Assembly: GCA_964552235.1 (NCBI GenBank)
Contig: CAZKGO010000015.1
Location: forward strand, 3,557-67,556
Length of the DNA stretch: 64,000 nucleotides
Origin: CAVTHK01 sp964552235
GTDB taxonomy: Bacteria > Spirochaetota > Spirochaetia > SZUA-6 > CAVTHK01
Direction: 5' to 3'
The position numbers and the translations under genes are program-made. Every line of letters begins with the position of its first letter. The first letter of the stretch is position 1. The notes under the pieces are model-generated. The model had not been told where the DNA came from. It did no database searches and saw only the letters and a list, made by a program, of their open reading frames with translations. Shown piece by piece: positions 43,926 through 51,978 of the stretch.

Positions 43926-45086
43926 TCACCCCAGCAGCAGGCGCAGCCTCTCCCGGTAGTAGCAGAAGTCGGACCACGAGATGTCGGGAGGCGCCAGGTG
44001 GTCGAGGTGGGCGATGTAGCCGCCGCTGCGCAGGAGAAACGGAATGGCTTCCAGCTCACAGTCGACGGCGGGGCGGCCGAGCGCAACCTTCTTCTTGTCG
44101 ATCCCTCCCATCATCTGCAGGCGCGGGTAGCGCTTGCGGATGGCGGCGAGGTCGTTGCCGGCCTGGACCTCCATCGGGTACAGCCCGGTCACTCCCGCCT
44201 CCAGGAACAGCGGAATCAGCTCGTCGAGGTTGCCGTCGGTGTCCACGAGGATCGTGGAGACGCCCCTGGCCTTGAGAAAGGAGGTGATCTTCCGGTAGCA
44301 GGGCATCATGAACTCGCGGAAGAGCGCCGGGGAGATGAGCGGGCCGTTGCGGTAGGCCATGTCCTCCCAGAAATGCGTGCAATCGACGCTCACGACCGAG
44401 AGGGCCTGCTCCCAGAGGTCGATCCAGAGATCCGTCGTGAAAGAAAGAATGTCTCTGATCAGGTCGGGCTGGTCGTAGTAGCCGAGGAACAGCGCCTCTT
44501 CGCCCATGAGCAGGCGCGGGAAGCCGAAAAAGCCGTAGGGGAGACCGCCTAACGCCAGCGGGTGGTCCCGCTCCCCGTAGGCGGCCACGCGGGCGGGCCA
44601 GTCGGCGGGCACGCGCGAGGCAAGGTCGCGCGGGAATCGCTCGGCCTTGAGGCGCTCGAAGTCGTCGCGGCAGGAGACGGGAAAGGCGAGGCACCGCGGA
44701 ACCGACGCTGCCCGCTTGTTGACCATCTTGCGGACCCCGTACTCGTCCTGGATCACGCGGAAATCGTCGGTCTCGTCCACCACCGCCGCGGCAAAGGGCG
44801 GCTGGAAACCGCAGTTGATCGCCAGGCTCACCAGCGCCGGATCGAGGCCGAGCTGCTCGTGCACGTCGCGGTCGCGAGCCTTGACGGTAGAGGTGTCGTC
44901 GTGGGGCACCGACTCGCCGCGCACGCCTTCGCCGGGCACGAACTCCTTATGCAGGCCGTGCCTGCGCTCGAGCCCCTCCCCGTACCAGCGCTCGAGGGTC
45001 TCGACCCAGTAGCCCATCTCCCAGTTCAAGTGGCGATCGGGCTTCTGGAAGGCCATGATCGCGACAAACCGCTCTCGCGCGTTCAT
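43926..45086 (-). CDS. Uroporphyrinogen decarboxylase-family protein (not heme HemE)
   Basis: 386 aa UROD-fold protein: MNARERFVAIMAFQKPDRHLNWEMGYW, FLGYYDQPDLIRDIL, ALFREFMMPCYRKITSFLKARG, DTDGNLDELIPLFLEAGVTGLYPMEVQAG and GGIDKKKVALG. Lacks the conserved HemE N-terminal RQAGRY. Paralogs include corrinoid methyltransferases such as MtaA/MtbA. It sits 12 bases downstream of family B in module 2. Likely a small-molecule or methyl-transfer enzyme in the same pathway; substrate unknown. Confidence 0.8.
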   Translation of the reverse strand: MNARERFVAIMAFQKPDRHLNWEMGYWVETLERWYGEGLERRHGLHKEFVPGEGVRGESVPHDDTSTVKARDRDVHEQLGLDPALVSLAINCGFQPPFAAAVVDETDDFRVIQDEYGVRKMVNKRAASVPRCLAFPVSCRDDFERLKAERFPRDLASRVPADWPARVAAYGERDHPLALGGLPYGFFGFPRLLMGEEALFLGYYDQPDLIRDILSFTTDLWIDLWEQALSVVSVDCTHFWEDMAYRNGPLISPALFREFMMPCYRKITSFLKARGVSTILVDTDGNLDELIPLFLEAGVTGLYPMEVQAGNDLAAIRKRYPRLQMMGGIDKKKVALGRPAVDCELEAIPFLLRSGGYIAHLDHLAPPDISWSDFCYYRERLRLLLG

Positions 45087-45098
45087 GGGCGGCTCCGT

Positions 45099-45434
45099 CT
45101 ACTCCTTGAGCACGAGATGAATCGTGGTCTTGACGTGCGGGTTCCTGCCGGCGATCTGGGTGCGCAGCCGCAGCCAGCCGCCGAAGTGGCGCACGCGCAG
45201 AAAGTGGCTGCCCGGCGCGATGATCGGCGGGAAGCTGCTGCCCTCGTCGATCCAGTCAATGCCGTCCACCGACACCTGGACCGAGGACTGCATCTTGACG
45301 CCTATGCCCGACATCTCGTGGATCCGGATAAAGAACATCGCCTCGCTCGCCCAGCCGGCCTCGTAGGGCTCGGTGTCGAAGCCCTGGCTGTACTCCTTCA
45401 TCCTCTCCAGAACTACGGTGTAGAAGTTCCTCAT
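45099..45434 (-). CDS. Orphan family B protein, module 2
   Basis: 111 aa, start ATG 45434 overlapping the family A stop (ATGA). GFDTEPYEAGWASEAMFFIR, VQVSVDGIDWIDEGSS, FGGWLRLRTQ and the end TTIHLVLKE match the module 1 copy at 34301-34624. No signal peptide or enzyme motif. Probable partner of the family A protein. Confidence 0.65.
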   Translation of the reverse strand: MRNFYTVVLERMKEYSQGFDTEPYEAGWASEAMFFIRIHEMSGIGVKMQSSVQVSVDGIDWIDEGSSFPPIIAPGSHFLRVRHFGGWLRLRTQIAGRNPHVKTTIHLVLKE

Positions 45435-46390
45435 CTTGCGACCTCTTTGCCGGTCGAGTTGACGATCGAGTCGACGAACAGGAACACCCTGCGGTTGGTG
45501 TCGGCCTCGACCCACACGACGGGGTTGAGCAGCCAGTTGATGCGCGGGAACGCATCAACCTGCGACGGCGTGATGCCCCTCAGGTCGAAGACCCGGTTGA
45601 CCGAGCGCAGCTGCACGTACTCCCGCTTTGCCAGGTCCACGGTCAGCGAGAAGTAGTGCCAGTTGATCTTGTCGGGCGTCTCGTTGAAGCACAGCTTCTG
45701 GTGTCCGTCGGGCACCTCCATGAAGCTGTCGCCGCGGCCGTCGGGATAGCGTTTGCCCAGCCACTGCGGGTCGATCCCGCGCTTCAAGTAGACTTTCTTT
45801 CCTGAAGCGGGGTCGTCCGGGTCCTCGCCCGGGGCGCTCTGGCCCATGTCGCCCCAGTCCTCGTCAGTGCCCTCGCAGGCCTTGAGTATCTGCCAGCGCT
45901 GCTGCATCTTGCCGTCGGTGGCGTTCACGTAGCGGGCGCCGTAGAACGAACGTACGTCGTCGTCCTGCACGTCCCACATGAAGCCGAAAGCGCGGATGTC
46001 GCTCTCGCCGAGGCCGGGCCGGTCCATCTCGGCCTTGAACGTGTACCACATCTCGCAGCGCAGCAGCTGCCGCTTGAGGTAGGTCAGGCGCTTGATCGCG
46101 TGACCGATGCTGCCCTTGATCGGCTGCTCCGACGCCTTGCCGGCCACGGGGCGGGTGCCGATCTTGAGCGAGTAGGTGCCGCTGATCGAGCCGTGGGTGC
46201 CCACGTAGCCGAAGGTGGCCGAGCTGAGCATCGGCGGCCCCCAGTCGGAGTAGCGCTGCTGCGCCGGAAAATAGTCGAACACGTCCTGCCTCAGGTTGGG
46301 CGTGAGCACCACCCAGCCGCACAGCCCGCGGTCGAAATCATCGTGGAAGATGATCTCGGACAACGGCTCGTAGTTGTACAGGCTCCCCAT
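45431..46390 (-). CDS. Orphan family A protein, module 2
   Basis: 319 aa, about 34 longer than the module 1 copy owing to an insert around residues 170-215 (GTDEDWGDMGQSAPGEDPDD). Shared landmarks are IFHDDFDRGLCGW, TFGYVGTHGSISGTYSLKI, GHQKLCFNETPDKINWHYF and ADTNRRVFLFVDSIVNS. Cytoplasmic. It is encoded between the permeases and family B, exactly as in module 1. 72 bases upstream lies the MalG-like gene. Confidence 0.65.
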   Translation of the reverse strand: MGSLYNYEPLSEIIFHDDFDRGLCGWVVLTPNLRQDVFDYFPAQQRYSDWGPPMLSSATFGYVGTHGSISGTYSLKIGTRPVAGKASEQPIKGSIGHAIKRLTYLKRQLLRCEMWYTFKAEMDRPGLGESDIRAFGFMWDVQDDDVRSFYGARYVNATDGKMQQRWQILKACEGTDEDWGDMGQSAPGEDPDDPASGKKVYLKRGIDPQWLGKRYPDGRGDSFMEVPDGHQKLCFNETPDKINWHYFSLTVDLAKREYVQLRSVNRVFDLRGITPSQVDAFPRINWLLNPVVWVEADTNRRVFLFVDSIVNSTGKEVAR

Positions 46391-46462
46391 GCGGACCTCC
46401 TCTTGAGTGTCTGCCCCGCGCCGCGAACCCCGCCCTGCGGCGTACGCGCCGGGGCGGCCGTC

Positions 46463-47278
46463 TTATCCCTTGACCGCGCCGAACGTCAGGCCTCGAATCA
46501 GGTTCTTCTGCGCGAGATAGGAGAACAGCAGGATCGGCAGGACCGCGAGGATGCCGGCAGCGCAGATCTGCCCCCAGAGGATCCCCATCTCGCCGATGAG
46601 CTGCGGAACCACGACGGGAACGGTTTTGGTCTTGGGGTTGGTGAAGATCAGGGCGAACAGGAACTCGTTCCAGGACAAGGTAAAGGCAAAGATCGCGGTC
46701 GCGGTGAGCCCCGGAGCCGACACGGGCACCGTGATGCGGAAGAATGCGCCGAGGGGGCTGCAGCCGTCGATCTTGGCGGACTCCTCCATCTCGACGGGCA
46801 CGCCGAGAAAGAACCCGCGCATCATCCAGACCACGAAGGGTGTCTGGAAGGCGGTAAAGAGCAGGATCACGGACAGGTGCGTCCCGGCCAGGCCCCAGCT
46901 CTTCATCATCAGGAACAGCGGAATCACGGCACCCACGGGCGGCATCATCCTGGTGAAGAGGATGAGGAAGAGCAGGAACTTGCTGCCCCGGAAATGGTAG
47001 CGGGCAAAGCTGTAGGCGCCGAGGGTGCCGCACAGCATCGACAGAAAAGCGGAGCTCACCGAGACGACGATGCTGTTGTAGAAGTAGCGGTGCAGCTGGA
47101 GCTTCTGGAACACCTCGCCGTAGTTGCTGAGGGTCGGGTGAAACACAAAGTAGGTCGAAAACAGCTCCTTGGGCGGCTTGAACGACATCAGGAGCATGTG
47201 CACGAACGGCCAGACAAAGACCAGGATCACCAGCCCGGCGCCGACGGTGTGCAGGGCAGCGCGCGCATTCGGCTTCAC
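46463..47278 (-). CDS. ABC sugar permease, MalG-like, module 2
   Basis: 271 aa, GTG start overlapping the upstream permease stop. Six membrane segments, EAA loop EESAKIDGCSPLGAFFRITVP and the tail LIRGLTFGAVKG. CUT1 type. Confidence 0.9.
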   Translation of the reverse strand: MKPNARAALHTVGAGLVILVFVWPFVHMLLMSFKPPKELFSTYFVFHPTLSNYGEVFQKLQLHRYFYNSIVVSVSSAFLSMLCGTLGAYSFARYHFRGSKFLLFLILFTRMMPPVGAVIPLFLMMKSWGLAGTHLSVILLFTAFQTPFVVWMMRGFFLGVPVEMEESAKIDGCSPLGAFFRITVPVSAPGLTATAIFAFTLSWNEFLFALIFTNPKTKTVPVVVPQLIGEMGILWGQICAAGILAVLPILLFSYLAQKNLIRGLTFGAVKG

Positions 47279-48153
47279 AGCTGGATCTCCCGGGACAGGA
47301 CGCTGAAGTACACCAGGCTGAGGATCCCGGTGATCGAAAGCAGCACCACCGACATGGCCGAGGACTGGCCGCCGTCGAAGAAACGGAACAGTGTCTTGTA
47401 GATCATGATGCTCTGCGTCATCGTGACACTGGCCGGGCCGCCCTCGGTGAGAACCCAGATGATGTCGAAGAGGCGCAGCGTGAAAATCGTCTGGAACAGC
47501 AGGATGATCGAGATTACGGGCCGCAGCATCGGCACGGTGATCATCCTGAAGATCTGAACCCGGCTCGCCCCGTCGACCGCAGCCGCGTCGTAGGGCTCCT
47601 GGGGAAGCGACTGCAGGCCCGCGAGAACGACGAGGGCCACGAAGGGCATGTCCCGCCACACGGTGGTGAAGATCACGCTGAACAGGGCCGTGGATGGCTG
47701 CGCGATCCACGCGGGCCCCTCGATGCCCAGCGATCGCAGCACGGCGTTGATCGGCCCGAGATCCGGGTCCCACAGCAGCCGCCAGATCAGGGCCATCACC
47801 GCGGGTGGGCTGAGGTAGGGAGAGAGGGCGAGCAGCCGATAGACCCGCCTCAAGGCCATGCGCGCATTGAGCATCAGCGCCATCGCCATTCCGAAAACGA
47901 ACTCCGCAAGAACCGAAATTGCCGTGTACGCGAGGGTGATGAGTACCGAGGAATGGAACACCCTGTCGGCGAACAGCTTCGCATAGTTGGCCAGCCCGAC
48001 GTACGTGAACTTGGGAAGCACTACGTTGTAGGAGAAGAGGCTGAAGATCACGTTCTGGATCAGCGGGTAGATCAGCAGAGGCAGGACGACCACCGCCGAG
48101 GGCAGGAGCAGGAGGTACGGTACGAGTTGCTTGCGGAAGGCTCGGCCGCTCAT
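47275..48153 (-). CDS. ABC sugar permease, MalF-like, module 2
   Basis: 292 aa with six membrane segments (VPYLLLLPSAVVVLPLLIYPL near 11-31), EAA loop DAAAVDGASRVQIFRMITVP. Its ribosome site is poor and lies against a strong hairpin (48159-48179), so its translation is likely kept below that of the binding protein. Confidence 0.9.
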   Translation of the reverse strand: MSGRAFRKQLVPYLLLLPSAVVVLPLLIYPLIQNVIFSLFSYNVVLPKFTYVGLANYAKLFADRVFHSSVLITLAYTAISVLAEFVFGMAMALMLNARMALRRVYRLLALSPYLSPPAVMALIWRLLWDPDLGPINAVLRSLGIEGPAWIAQPSTALFSVIFTTVWRDMPFVALVVLAGLQSLPQEPYDAAAVDGASRVQIFRMITVPMLRPVISIILLFQTIFTLRLFDIIWVLTEGGPASVTMTQSIMIYKTLFRFFDGGQSSAMSVVLLSITGILSLVYFSVLSREIQL

Positions 48154-48158
48154 GGCTC

Positions 48159-48179
48159 GGGGGAGGCCGGGCCTCCCCC
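48159..48179 (-). terminator. Intercistronic hairpin just before the module 2 permease gene
   Basis: GGGGGAGGC and GCCTCCCCC, a perfect 9-bp stem with a 3-base loop, 22 bases after the SBP stop and 5 bases before the permease ATG. No T run follows, so it is best read as an mRNA stability or translation-limiting stem. Confidence 0.72.
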
Positions 48180-48201
48180 TTGATCTGCGTGCAGTCTCGG
48201 G

Positions 48202-49527
48202 CTACTTCTTCTGGGTCAGGGCGTCGATCTCCTTGGCCGCGTCATCCATCGCCTGCTTGGCCGGCTTGGCGTTGTTGAGCGCCAGGGAGTAGTGCTTGGC
48301 CGCAATCTCGCGCACCTGCACCCACTCGGGGAACGGAGGCGGAATCTTGATGGCGGCGTAGTAGTCGGCGACGATCTTGGCGCCCGTGGACCCTGCCGCC
48401 GCCTGGGCGAACTCGGGGGTGGCGAACACCGAAATCCTCGTCGGACCGTTTCCCTTTATGAGCTCGTAGACCTGGTTCTCCTTGTTCGTGACGAACTTCA
48501 TCCACTCCCAGGCCATGGCGTTCTTCTTGCTCTTCTTGTTGAGGAACAGGCCCCAACCGCCTCCGTGGCCGTAGCCGAGGCCGGCGCCGACCTTTTCGGC
48601 CACGTAGCCGAGCTCGATCGAGCCGGCCACCTTGGAGTCCTTGGGGTTGTTGTACTGGGCCGCGTAGTTCCACCAGTGGGCGGCCTGGGCGGACTTGCCC
48701 TCCTTGATCAGGGTCGCCTCTTCGGTGGACGTGTAGGAGAAGGTCCCCGGAGGCGCCACCTTGTACTTGTGCACGATGTCGATGAGGAACTGGACGGCCT
48801 CGATGGCGGCCGGCGTGTTGATCGTGGCCTTGCGGGTCTTGTCGTCGACGATCCTCGCGCCGAAAGCGTACAGCCAGGTCTCCAGGTCGTCGACCATCTG
48901 CGACCCCTCCTTACCCTTGAAGGAGAAGCCGTAGACGTCGAGGACGCCGTCGCCGTTGGTGTCCATGGTCATCTTCTGGGCGTTCTGGATGAACGTGGGA
49001 ATCGGGTACGGCTTGGTCTGCGGGCTGGGAAGGCCGAGCTTGGTGATCAGGTCCTTTCGGAAGAGCGTCGATGCCAGGCCTGAGCGCATCGGGAGAGCTC
49101 CGTAGACCCCGTCGTCGGCCTTGAACATCTCGACGAATCCTTTCGAGAAGTCGTCGAAGTCGGGTATCTCCTTGAACTTGTTCTTGAGGTCGACAAAGGC
49201 GTTGCCGCCGAGGTCTGTCCTGTAGATGTTGTTCGCCAGCGATATGATGTCGAACTCGCCGCTGCCCGACGAAATCTCGATCATCGCCTTTTCACGGACG
49301 ACGTCCACGGAGTAGGGCGCCGGGGTGATCTTGACGTTCGGGTGGTCCTTCTGGAACTTCGCCGCGAGATCCCCCTCGCCCGTCACGGTCCACAGCACCG
49401 GGTGGAGCAGCCAGGTGATCTCGACGGGACCGGTTGCGGCCGCCGCCTTTTCCTGCCCGCCGCCGGCCCACAGCACGTTGCCAGTCAGCAGCGCTGCTGC
49501 CGCGATCAGCACGAATCGCTTGACCAT
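48202..49527 (-). CDS. ABC sugar-binding protein, module 2
   Basis: 441 aa, ATG with GAGGAGGTG. Signal peptide ends NVLWAGGGQEKAA. CUT1-type binding protein with KITPAPYSVDVVREKAMIEI, SGEFDIISLANN, KSAQAAHWWNYAAQ and a final aromatic binding segment HYSLALNNAKPAKQAMDD. Different in sequence from the module 1 SBP, so the two transporters probably import different sugars. The 90-base gap upstream (49528-49617) holds the operon's promoter region, unresolved by eye. Confidence 0.88.
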   Translation of the reverse strand: MVKRFVLIAAAALLTGNVLWAGGGQEKAAAATGPVEITWLLHPVLWTVTGEGDLAAKFQKDHPNVKITPAPYSVDVVREKAMIEISSGSGEFDIISLANNIYRTDLGGNAFVDLKNKFKEIPDFDDFSKGFVEMFKADDGVYGALPMRSGLASTLFRKDLITKLGLPSPQTKPYPIPTFIQNAQKMTMDTNGDGVLDVYGFSFKGKEGSQMVDDLETWLYAFGARIVDDKTRKATINTPAAIEAVQFLIDIVHKYKVAPPGTFSYTSTEEATLIKEGKSAQAAHWWNYAAQYNNPKDSKVAGSIELGYVAEKVGAGLGYGHGGGWGLFLNKKSKKNAMAWEWMKFVTNKENQVYELIKGNGPTRISVFATPEFAQAAAGSTGAKIVADYYAAIKIPPPFPEWVQVREIAAKHYSLALNNAKPAKQAMDDAAKEIDALTQKK

Positions 49528-49617
49528 ACGCACCTCCTCTGTTTGGCGCTGCTGAAGCATAGACGCCCCTCTCGGAGCCGTCAAGTTTTTTTGCGGTCCG
49601 CTTGCCCCGCCTGGCTG

Positions 49618-51867
49618 TCAGTCTTCCTGGTAGACCCGCATCTGGTAGAGGCGGGCCGACGGGTCTCCGTTGCTGCGCAGTATTTCCAGGCGGATCCTGC
49701 GCGAGGTCACCGCGTCGAAACGGTGGACGCGGCGGCGCTGGTAGTTGCCTTCGACGGCGGCCACCCGGTTCCAGCCGCCCTTGGGACCTTCGACATAGAC
49801 GGCGTAGTCGCTCGCGCACTCAGGGGTGCGGTAGAGCCCCGGCGTCGACATGTGCGGCAGGTCGAGGTTGGTGTCGAAGACCAGGTGGACCGTGTTGAAT
49901 CGGACCGTCTTGCCCAAGTCGTACTCGACGCTCTGCGGAAAGCCGAGGTTGGGATCGGAGACCCAGATGTTGGTCCACTGCTCGGGACGGGCGATGCCGC
50001 TGAGCAGGTTCTCGGCGCCGTAAGGCGTGGACTCGGGCGTGATTCGCATCGTGTAGCAGCCCTTCTGCGCCGCCCAGTTCTTCAGGATGCGCGAGGCGCA
50101 CACCGTGCCTGTCGGGCTGTACGCGCTGTAGCGCCAGAAGACTTCCTTGTCGGACCTGAGTCCGATCCAGTACAGCTTGCGCGGCTCGACCTTGAGATCC
50201 AGATCGAACTTGAGCCACGAGAGGCTGCCGGGGGCGATCTCCGCCGTCGCTGTGGCGAGGCTCTTGGTGCTGCTGAAGTCCCAGATCGCGCCGGCCCTGT
50301 ACAGGTTCAGCACCACCTTGGCGGGCTTCGACGCGTGCGACTCGACAAGGGCCTCGATCCGGTCGATGCGATCGGCCGTGACCGGGAACATCTGGGCCCG
50401 CTCGTTGTCCAGGTTCGACCTCGGGTAGGTCTTCTGGCGCGCGTGCTCGTACTCGCAGCCAATGGTCCCTTCGGGGAAGCGCAGCGTGGCGCTGCTGGTA
50501 GCGCTCACCGTCGCCGTGCGCGCCAGGTCGTCGGGATCCTGGTTGGACACCCGGGGGATGTAGCAGTCCTGCTTGAGGATCAGCTGCTGCAGCTCCTTGA
50601 TCCGCCCGGGGTAGAGCTCCCTGGGCAGAACCCGGTGCTTCGTGCACAGGTGAGCGGCCGTGCCGACCGCCTGCCCGATGACCGCGCAGGTCGCCATCAG
50701 GCGCGTCGTGCCCAGCGCCACCTGCGTGGCGCTGATGTCCCTGCCGGCCATCATCAGGTTGACCACGTCCTTCGAATACAGGCAGCGATAGGGAATCGCG
50801 TAGATGGTCATCTGGCGCCGGTCGGTCTCCTCCAGGTTGCCGTCAAAGGTGGCCTCGGGCGGCTTTTCCCTGTTGAGGATGCCTCCCATCGTGTGCACGT
50901 CGATGAACCAACCGCCGTAGGCGACGGCGTCGTCAAAGGCCACGCTCTGCTTGACGTCGGACTCGCGCAGGACGTAGTCGCCCATCACGCGCCGCGACTC
51001 TCGCTTGCCGGGCACCGCGCCTATGAAATCAATGAACAGGTTGGCGGCGCCGTGGTCGTCGCGGTTCTTGATGTGGTCCCACACTCCCAGCAGCTGCCGC
51101 AGCAGCTCGTGCCTGATCTTCTCGTTGTCGCTGATCGTGTTGTAAGGCGGGTTGCCCACCTCGATCCACCAGTAACCCGAGGTGACGTCGGCGTGCGTGC
51201 GGTGCAGGAGGTCGTCGTCGGTCTCGAACACCGCGGCCCACGGGGGCGGAACGAATGGAACCGGCCGCCCGGCATCGGATGCGTGGAACGCGAGCGTGCT
51301 GCCCATCGTGTAATCGTCGGGCGTGTCGGGCGCCAGGGTCTCGTTGAACTCGGCCTTGCCCTCGCGGCCCATCCGCGTCGTCGCGCCGGCCTTGAAGGCG
51401 ACGGTGGCATCCCCCGACGCGTCGACGAACAGGGCACCGCGCACCCTGAGCTCCTGCTCCGAGCCGAGCTGCGTGCAGACGATCTCGCGGATGCGAGGCT
51501 GTCCGCCCGACGCCATCACGACGTCCCGGGCCATGGTGTTCAGGAACAGGTCGATGCGGGGCTCGGCGACCACGGCGTTGTAGATCACCAGGTCCCAGAT
51601 CGAAGTGGCCTCGCCCATCCAGACCCGCCTGGCATTCAGGGTGCGGTCCTCGAGGTGCAGCTCCTCCAGGATGCCGGTCTCCCTCGACCAGGGGTTGAAG
51701 TTGCAGGCCCCTCCTATCGGCACACGGATCTCGCTGCTGGAGTTGCCTCCGAGCACCGGGCGGTCCTGCACCAGGGCGACGCTGCACCCCAGCCGCGCCG
51801 CCGAGATCGCGGCGCACACGCCCGACAGGCCGCCGCCGACGACGACCAGATCGTACTCGTCCTTCAC
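49618..51867 (-). CDS. FAD-dependent oxidoreductase with C-terminal discoidin-like domain, copy 4
   Basis: 749 aa. GTG start at 51867 (GGAAGGGAAAG upstream) puts the FAD site VVVGGGLSGVCAAISAARLG at 8-27, where the family has it. It has RPVLGGNSSSEIRVPIGGAC (a GGNSS variant), FVDASGDATVAFKAGA, SRRVMGDYVLRESD and AGRDISATQVALGTTRLM. Residues about 610-749 resemble a discoidin/F5-8C carbohydrate-binding domain (NLLSGIARPEQWTNIWVSDP, SVEYDLGKTV, RVYQED). No signal peptide is visible. The fusion suggests activity on polymeric or oligomeric glycan. Confidence 0.8.
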   Translation of the reverse strand: MKDEYDLVVVGGGLSGVCAAISAARLGCSVALVQDRPVLGGNSSSEIRVPIGGACNFNPWSRETGILEELHLEDRTLNARRVWMGEATSIWDLVIYNAVVAEPRIDLFLNTMARDVVMASGGQPRIREIVCTQLGSEQELRVRGALFVDASGDATVAFKAGATTRMGREGKAEFNETLAPDTPDDYTMGSTLAFHASDAGRPVPFVPPPWAAVFETDDDLLHRTHADVTSGYWWIEVGNPPYNTISDNEKIRHELLRQLLGVWDHIKNRDDHGAANLFIDFIGAVPGKRESRRVMGDYVLRESDVKQSVAFDDAVAYGGWFIDVHTMGGILNREKPPEATFDGNLEETDRRQMTIYAIPYRCLYSKDVVNLMMAGRDISATQVALGTTRLMATCAVIGQAVGTAAHLCTKHRVLPRELYPGRIKELQQLILKQDCYIPRVSNQDPDDLARTATVSATSSATLRFPEGTIGCEYEHARQKTYPRSNLDNERAQMFPVTADRIDRIEALVESHASKPAKVVLNLYRAGAIWDFSSTKSLATATAEIAPGSLSWLKFDLDLKVEPRKLYWIGLRSDKEVFWRYSAYSPTGTVCASRILKNWAAQKGCYTMRITPESTPYGAENLLSGIARPEQWTNIWVSDPNLGFPQSVEYDLGKTVRFNTVHLVFDTNLDLPHMSTPGLYRTPECASDYAVYVEGPKGGWNRVAAVEGNYQRRRVHRFDAVTSRRIRLEILRSNGDPSARLYQMRVYQED

Positions 51868-51926
51868 ATGCTTTCCCTTCCGGAGCGGTCTTGCTGGACG
51901 CCGCCCTACCATCGCGACTGCGGCGG

Positions 51927-51955
51927 ATTATAGGCGAAATCGCTTGACGCGCCAA
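51927..51955 (-). promoter_or_regulatory. Sigma70 promoter of the discoidin-fused FAD gene
   Basis: On the minus strand TTGGCG (51950-51955), 17 bases, TATAAT (51927-51932), giving a leader of about 55 bases to the GTG at 51867. It lies in the divergent gap shared with the FAD gene at 51979. Confidence 0.7.
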
Positions 51956-51978
51956 CGCAGTTCGCGAAAAATGCGGCC

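Noticed and set aside
40371..49527. The LplABC importer (40371-43834) and module 2 as a single operon
   Set aside because: They point the same way, but 91 bases and a change of importer type separate them, and LplABC lacks families A and B. Treated as adjacent, possibly separate units.
49342..51933. 863-aa plus-strand ORF over the discoidin-fused FAD gene
   Set aside because: Antisense shadow of a gene with FAD-binding motifs and a promoter; composition is Arg/His/Asp-rich.
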